Positions 63,348 through 64,000 of a stretch of 64,000 bases of DNA are shown piece after piece. A model generated the notes under the pieces. The model was given only the letters and a program-made list of their open reading frames with translations. It did not search any database and was not told where the DNA came from. The stretch lies in assembly GCA_029204225.1 (NCBI GenBank), contig CM055095.1:33107732-33171731 (forward strand), written 5' to 3'. The first letter of the stretch is position 1, and each line of letters starts with the position of its first letter. Origin of the DNA: Diphasiastrum complanatum. Lineage: Eukaryota > Streptophyta > Lycopodiopsida > Lycopodiales > Lycopodiaceae. The translations under genes and the position numbers were made by a program.

Positions 63348-64000
63348 GATTCCTAAGTATAGGAATAGAGCTACAATGGCTCTACATTACATTACGATGA
63401 ATGTATCTAATAAAATTTTGTGAGAGATAGGATCTTGCACTACAGCCAACGATGCTTGGGATGCACTTAAGTCCATCTATGAAGCAAAGAATACTTCTAG
63501 AATACTATTCTTAGGAATCAAATTTTCCAAAGTTTCCAAAGAAGTGATGAGAGTGCATCAAACTATGTTATGAGAGTTAAAGATTTACATAGAGAGCTTT
63601 CCTATGTTGGTGTTACTATTAACCAAGATGAGCTAGTTCAAGTCATCTTAAATGGACTGAAAGATGACTATGATAATCTTGTTCAATCTTTTGCCATCAA
63701 GGAGGAGATGCCTAATCTAGAAACTCTCCAAGGAATTCTTATTTCTGAAGAATCTAGGCAAAGCTATAAACTTTCCAGGATGAACAAACTCGAGCATGGC
63801 GAAAGTGACAAAGCCTTCTTTGTCAAAGAAAAGCATAAAGGAAGGAGTAAGAACCAGTTCTCTCAAGCATCCAACAAAGACAAAGCCAAAGATCGAGACA
63901 AAGATGGTGAAGAGGATGATTCATCGCATCCCTCTACTTCAAAGACCAAGAAGAAGAAAGTGAAGTGTTTCTTCTATGGCAAGAAGGGGCACCGTGCCTG
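63348..64000 (+). pseudogene. Copia C-type gag, central and C-terminal part (runs off the window)
   Basis: Reads in sense as gag matching element A from about its residue 56: ALHYITMNV, then TTANDAWDAL, DELVQVILNGL, DYDNLVQSF and EESRQ, then a Lys-rich stretch. A TGA at 63421-63423 sits where A has CGA-type Arg, and a frameshift follows near 63520-63560. The zinc knuckle begins CFFYGKKGH, with Tyr where the second Cys should be. It resumes about 16 residues after the gag fragment at 58761-58880 stops. Confidence 0.8.

Noticed and set aside
63320-63350. Helitron 3' end (small hairpin AGACC/GGTCT then CTAA-like bases) near the second gag junction
   Set aside because: The stem is short and misplaced relative to CTRR, and the left junction is inside a copia fragment without a Helitron start.

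Overview
This is nuclear DNA of a land plant: AT-rich, intron-bearing and dominated by decayed LTR retrotransposons, with (GA)n/(CT)n and (GT)n microsatellites. A plant-specific SHI/STY (SRS) transcription factor gene and a DYAD/AMEIOTIC1-like exon support this. The 19.5-kb TE-filled intron fits a large TE-rich genome such as a fern or gymnosperm, but the species cannot be named from sequence alone.

Layout. 1-8461: a relict Ty1/copia element (family B, minus strand) whose LTR was split by a complete 6.1-kb copia element (family A, minus strand; 682-bp LTRs, 5-bp target duplication TAGTT). 8462-11640: upstream region of the SRS gene, with long GA and CT tracts. 11641-32474: the SRS gene in two exons. 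Exon 1 (11641-12652) carries the zinc finger and exon 2 (32173-32474) the IGGH domain; the splice phases agree. The intron between them holds gypsy E (minus), gypsy F (plus, LTR 17045-17480), chromovirus-like gypsy G (minus) and copia B (plus, LTR 26241-27143). 32475-44300: mostly unassigned, with a tandem hairpin array, compound microsatellites and one orphan DYAD/AM1-like exon on the minus strand. 44500-49500: two sets of diverged direct repeats. 49577-55880: unrecognised minus-strand coding-like blocks interrupted by copia element D (50045-55394, target duplication GGCAA). D has intact termini, but its pol is replaced by one long ORF containing a duplicated RT-derived module. 57275-64000: copia element C (plus), whose gag is split by about 4.5 kb. 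That stretch holds a truncated copy of element A and a candidate multi-exon gene of unknown function (60782-62457).

None of the retroelements looks autonomous: each has nonsense codons, frameshifts or deleted domains. Element A is closest to complete. The SRS gene appears intact at sequence level if its giant intron is spliced. The strongest leads are element D's long ORF, the candidate multi-exon gene, the DYAD-like exon and the giant-intron SRS gene.
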